Origin: Paenibacillus donghaensis | Lineage (GTDB): Bacteria; Bacillota; Bacilli; Paenibacillales; Paenibacillaceae | NCBI RefSeq assembly: GCF_002192415.1 | Contig: NZ_CP021780.1 | Coordinates: 372,001 to 436,000, forward strand | Direction of reading: 5' to 3' | Length of the DNA stretch: 64,000 bases | Shown here: positions 62,201-64,000 of the stretch, in pieces | How the letters are laid out: every line of letters begins with the position of its first letter | How positions within the stretch are numbered: position 1 is the stretch's first letter | Notes under the pieces: model-generated | Told to the model about the DNA's origin: nothing | Databases searched by the model: none | What the model saw: only the letters and a program-made list of their open reading frames with translations | Made by a program: the position numbers and the translations under genes

Positions 62201-62371
62201 ACCGTTTAAAGATAAGATGCGGTCCTCCAGCCCCCCGTTACGCAGATCAAGCACCCCTTTGACAGGGTGAGCCTGCTCGGGGAGAGGATGAAACTGGGAC
62301 CATAAGAGCCGGAAGCCGGTCAGACCCAGCAGAAATAACACAAGGATAAGTATTAGTTTTCTGTTTGTCAT
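59285..62371 (-). CDS. Hybrid sensor histidine kinase with two kinase modules
   Basis: A membrane sensor of 1028 residues. N-terminal membrane helix; extracytoplasmic 7TMR-DISM domain (about 35-185, with SFLHVPGSWT and YATYRLRI); seven membrane segments (about 195-400); HisKA with His439 (FLANTSHELRNPLHGI) and an ATPase (LLQNAVKYTP, GGGIGLGLSI); a receiver domain (VLAIDDDPVNLRVL, DVMMPGMSGYELTRII); then a second, LytS-type His_kinase/ATPase (IQPHFLFNTLNAISAL, IQPLVENAVRHG). Start at 62371 is chosen for the membrane-helix context; an in-frame TTG at 62404 follows AGAAGG but is too close to it. Confidence 0.88.
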   Translation of the reverse strand: MTNRKLILILVLFLLGLTGFRLLWSQFHPLPEQAHPVKGVLDLRNGGLEDRILSLNGEWEFYPSQWLPSSSGLSATAPTGRSFLHVPGSWTTAAWTDRENAYGYATYRLRILTDPGEQSFGFILSGIQTSSQLYVNGRLLGNSGTPAERRALYKASDVPYSASLTTATGELDIRIQTANYDNKNDGGILRPVLFGTEAAINKERMFSIGMQLMVCIVLMLHGLYAVILYLISPRQKVLLYFSLMVICATVSILSDDDKLLQVWLPLSLGFSTKLMLLAYLGTFVFMLQLGKHLLFSSVRLQPVNLLTLLSALFTLLIIIVPFNNKLFGAVSLIYLLLLFAMSVSVFMLILSSLKQKEDGAVFLLLAAASITSSTLWGVIKNFSPLGITFYPFDLIVAFLGFATFWFRRYFWNAEQTAKLAEHLTRAIKQKDDFLANTSHELRNPLHGIINIAQSVLESEQDSLRTENAANLELLITVGRRMSLLLNDLLDLSQLRESSLQLQPGPIQIQSLASGVLDMLRFMTDGKPLKLRMDIADAFPPVVGDEKRVIQILFNLLQNAVKYTPEGTVSIQAEAVRQTARIHVMDTGIGMDAETCNRIFLPYEQGDSSITGIGGGIGLGLSICKQLVELQGGTLSVTSELGAGSVFTFTLPLAGISAASDTESSSMTPPLLGNVYNEAAVSLPAAPAASMKTAADTVRVLAIDDDPVNLRVLSGILRANHHEIHTATSGAEALSRLGLEQWDLVISDVMMPGMSGYELTRIIREHYSVTDLPVLLLTARSEPQDMLAGFQAGANDYVSKPVNAIELRARVASLTELKSSVHKQLRLEAAYLQAQIQPHFLFNTLNAISALASLDTEKMLGMIDALSTYLRLSFNFLNAEPLIPIERELELVRTYLYIEKERFVERLDITWELDYAGYFLLPPLTIQPLVENAVRHGILNRSRGGNVHIAVTGSPENGFEVTISDNGKGMTLDQLQTLLDDPPAIDRGIGLLNTHRRLLRAYRSGLQIWSRPDEGTRVVFTVPPVISHH

Positions 62372-62547
62372 AATAATTAACAGTAATTCGCCGGGAAACG
62401 CCAAAAACCTTCTGTATATCTATGCTTTAAAGGATTGGAAACGTCATAAATCAGAACTGAGAATATTTTTAGAAAAAATTAAATAATGTTGCAGGGAATT
62501 TATTAAAGGCGGCGTCTAACTTTATGTAACTGGAGGAGGGGAGAAAG

Positions 62548-63090
62548 CTGGAAGAGGCAGAGTGGATTACAGCCGTGCTTGGCGGTCATCAAGAGGCCTT
62601 TGGCCATTTGGTGACGCGCTATCAGGGCATGGTGTATAGAGTGTGCTACAAAATTACAGGAGAAGCCGAATCGGCCAAAGATATGGCCCAGGAGGTTTTT
62701 ATCAAAGCATATAAGGCGCTCCCCGCTTTCCGAGGGCAATCTACCTTCTCCACCTGGTTGTACCGGATCGCTTACCGAACCTGTCTGGACTGGAAACGGG
62801 CCAATGACCGGGAATGGAAGCACCGCAGCACCTCCGATTACACAGAAAATGATTGGGTGACGATGCAGACGCCAGAGCAGGTAGCGCTTCATAAAGAAGC
62901 ATCGCTGGAGCTGGACGAGAATGTAAACAGCCTTGCCGAACCGTACCGGTCGGTCGTGCAGCTGTATTATTTTCAGCGTCATTCCTATCAGGAAATTGCT
63001 GATCAAAAGGGAGTTTCGGTGAAGACCGTGGAATCACAGCTGTACCGCGCCAGACAAATGATGCGTAGGATTGGGGAGGAATGGCGATGA
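62548..63090 (+). CDS. ECF sigma factor, probable CTG start
   Basis: A sigma-70 family ECF factor of about 180 residues. Region 2 is GHQEAFGHLVTRYQGMVYRV with AKDMAQEVFIKAYKALPAF and FSTWLYRIAYRTCLDWKR; region 4 is LAEPYRSVVQLYYFQRHSYQ with EIADQKGVSVKTVESQLYRA. The first region normally begins about 10 residues before HQEAF, which here is LEEAEWITAVLGG from CTG 62548. That codon lies 7 nt after GGAGGAGGGG, and no ATG, GTG or TTG fits. A GTG at 62575 would truncate helix 1. The stop overlaps the anti-sigma start (ATGA). Confidence 0.85.
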   Translation: MEEAEWITAVLGGHQEAFGHLVTRYQGMVYRVCYKITGEAESAKDMAQEVFIKAYKALPAFRGQSTFSTWLYRIAYRTCLDWKRANDREWKHRSTSDYTENDWVTMQTPEQVALHKEASLELDENVNSLAEPYRSVVQLYYFQRHSYQEIADQKGVSVKTVESQLYRARQMMRRIGEEWR

Positions 63091-63533
63091 ATTGTGCAAC
63101 AGTGAAGGAATGGATCCCCCTGTATATCGATGGTTTGCTGTCTCCCGAAGTGGAGCAGAGTGTCCGGCTTCACATGATGACCTGCCCTGATTGCGCCCAT
63201 TGGCTGGATGAAGCCAGAGAAATGGCGGAAATATGGTCCGAGATGGATCGTGACAGAAGCCTGCAGAATGATATAGATGTGCCAGACCTTACCGCAGGTG
63301 TGATGGCTTATATCGGCAAGCTGGAGAACGGACGGCGCGAACGCGCTGCTACCGTCACTATGGCCAGACGTCGTACCATGCCAAGAACCTCCTGGGTTCA
63401 TTATGGCGTCGCGGCCTGCCTTACGGTGATCCTGGTCCAGTTCGGCGTATTTGAGAATTTAGCTTATGGCATTACCGAAATCAACGGGCATATGTCAAAC
63501 ACCGTTAGCGCGTGGTTTGGCCCGGGCAGATAA
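63087..63533 (+). CDS. Zinc-binding anti-sigma factor (ZAS type)
   Basis: An anti-sigma factor of 148 residues. The N-terminal zf-HC2/ZAS motif is HMMTCPDCAHWL (H-x3-C-x2-C), preceded by CATVKEWIPLYIDGLL. A single membrane segment is near residues 110-128 (YGVAACLTVILVQFG), with a short outside tail. ATG 63087 has GGGGAGGAATGGCG upstream and overlaps the sigma stop by 4 nt; ATG 63081 would sit on the ribosome site. It should sequester the adjacent ECF sigma factor. Confidence 0.9.
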   Translation: MNCATVKEWIPLYIDGLLSPEVEQSVRLHMMTCPDCAHWLDEAREMAEIWSEMDRDRSLQNDIDVPDLTAGVMAYIGKLENGRRERAATVTMARRRTMPRTSWVHYGVAACLTVILVQFGVFENLAYGITEINGHMSNTVSAWFGPGR

Positions 63534-63557
63534 ATACACTTTTTAGGAGGATATTTC

Positions 63558-64000
63558 ATGATTAAGAAAAAACGTTGGCTTACTTTTATGCTTGCAATGA
63601 TTCCCGGTGTGGGTCACTTGTATCTCAATTTCAAAAAGCAGGGTGTGCAGTATATGCTTGGCGCATCCTTGTGCATTATCTTCATCCCGCAAGCGCCGAT
63701 GATCTTTCCGTTTGCACTGGCGGCATTATGGTTCTACCAGCTGTTTGATGCGCTGCAGAAGGCTACCTGGATGAAGCTGGCTGCCGCCGAGCATGAACGG
63801 ATGATGTATCATCCAGACAGCTTCGGAGCGCCATGGGCATTCGATATGCACTCGGCTCCGGGTTACCCGCAGGAGGATATCAGTCCGGCCTGGTTGGGAA
63901 TGGGCTGTGTGGGTGCAGGTGCACTGCTGCTCTGTATGACCGTTTTCCCGGGTCTTTGGAGACTGCTGACCCAGATCAACATTGGCACCATCCTGCTCTC
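63558..64000 (+). CDS. Membrane protein of unknown function (3' end outside window)
   Basis: The frame is open from ATG 63558 to the window end (about 147 residues seen). Start: MIKKKRWLTFMLAMIPGVGH followed by LYLNFKKQGVQYMLGASLCI, two membrane segments with a charged turn, reminiscent of TM2-like proteins. A further membrane segment is GMGCVGAGALLLCMTVFPGL. AGGAGGATATTTC precedes the ATG. It is the third gene of the sigma/anti-sigma operon (24-nt gap) and so may belong to the same stress regulon. Confidence 0.8.
   Translation, partial: MIKKKRWLTFMLAMIPGVGHLYLNFKKQGVQYMLGASLCIIFIPQAPMIFPFALAALWFYQLFDALQKATWMKLAAAEHERMMYHPDSFGAPWAFDMHSAPGYPQEDISPAWLGMGCVGAGALLLCMTVFPGLWRLLTQINIGTILL

Overview
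The window reads as chromosomal DNA of a Paenibacillus-like Firmicute. The GC content is moderate to high, Shine-Dalgarno sites are strong (AGGAGG type), and the neighbourhoods are typical of the group: infC-rpmI-rplT behind an L20-type leader, a T-box controlled ilvB-ilvN-ilvC-leuA operon, a nup-type nucleoside ABC operon, the ytqA/mnmM pair, and a SigM/YhdL-like sigma/anti-sigma pair. No rRNA, CRISPR array or convincing tRNA was seen, and there is no sign of a prophage.

Layout. 1-8 kb: a partial chemoreceptor, a queuosine-precursor transporter behind a preQ1-I riboswitch, a Xaa-Pro peptidase, a 5'-truncated sugar dehydrogenase, SDR and GNAT enzymes, an HxlR regulator, and a complete insertion sequence with 15-bp inverted repeats and a 7-bp target duplication. 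8-20 kb: a DUF3886 protein, an XRE/DUF3169 pair, a serine hydrolase with C-terminal SLH domains, a decayed rtcB with an unusual upstream mini-locus, sigM/anti-sigM, a phosphoesterase, a broken GNAT, a HAD hydrolase, ApbE, a glycosyltransferase and a FrnE-like DsbA protein. 20-37 kb: oleate hydratase, a TetR regulator, an RluA-type pseudouridine synthase, RecQ, a B12-binding radical SAM protein, a short holin-like toxin with features of a type I toxin-antitoxin locus, a lipase-like hydrolase, ManA, MnmM/YtqA and TrmB. 37-53 kb: PAP2, a processive glycosyltransferase, infC-rpmI-rplT, a thioesterase, nupNOPQ, an Sm-like Gly/Tyr-rich protein, and T-box-ilvBNC-leuA. 53-64 kb: a 1329-residue LPKTG surface adhesin, a SARP-type response regulator with a double-module histidine kinase, and an ECF sigma/zinc anti-sigma pair followed by a membrane protein cut by the window end.

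The most unusual content is between the genes. Four intergenic elements (19701-19999, 29485-29904, 35274-35584, 57558-57865) share terminal inverted repeats of the form GTTACTACTTAGG and lack an ORF. Three of them are flanked by perfect or near-perfect 7-bp direct repeats. Each is built from four roughly 50-bp modules arranged forward-forward-reverse-reverse, so the whole element is a large imperfect palindrome. Two core module types are seen, and elements are nested inside module arrays or tandem repeats. This looks like a MITE-like family that I cannot name. In addition there are three tandem arrays (20-, 42- and 62-bp periods), a roughly 100-bp palindromic repeat present in two full copies and one half copy, and several RNA regulators.

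Metabolic logic: branched-chain amino acid synthesis is controlled by a T-box, queuosine-precursor uptake by a preQ1 riboswitch, translation-factor synthesis by an L20 leader, and envelope stress by two separate sigma/anti-sigma pairs. At least three genes are decayed (sugar dehydrogenase, rtcB, GNAT).
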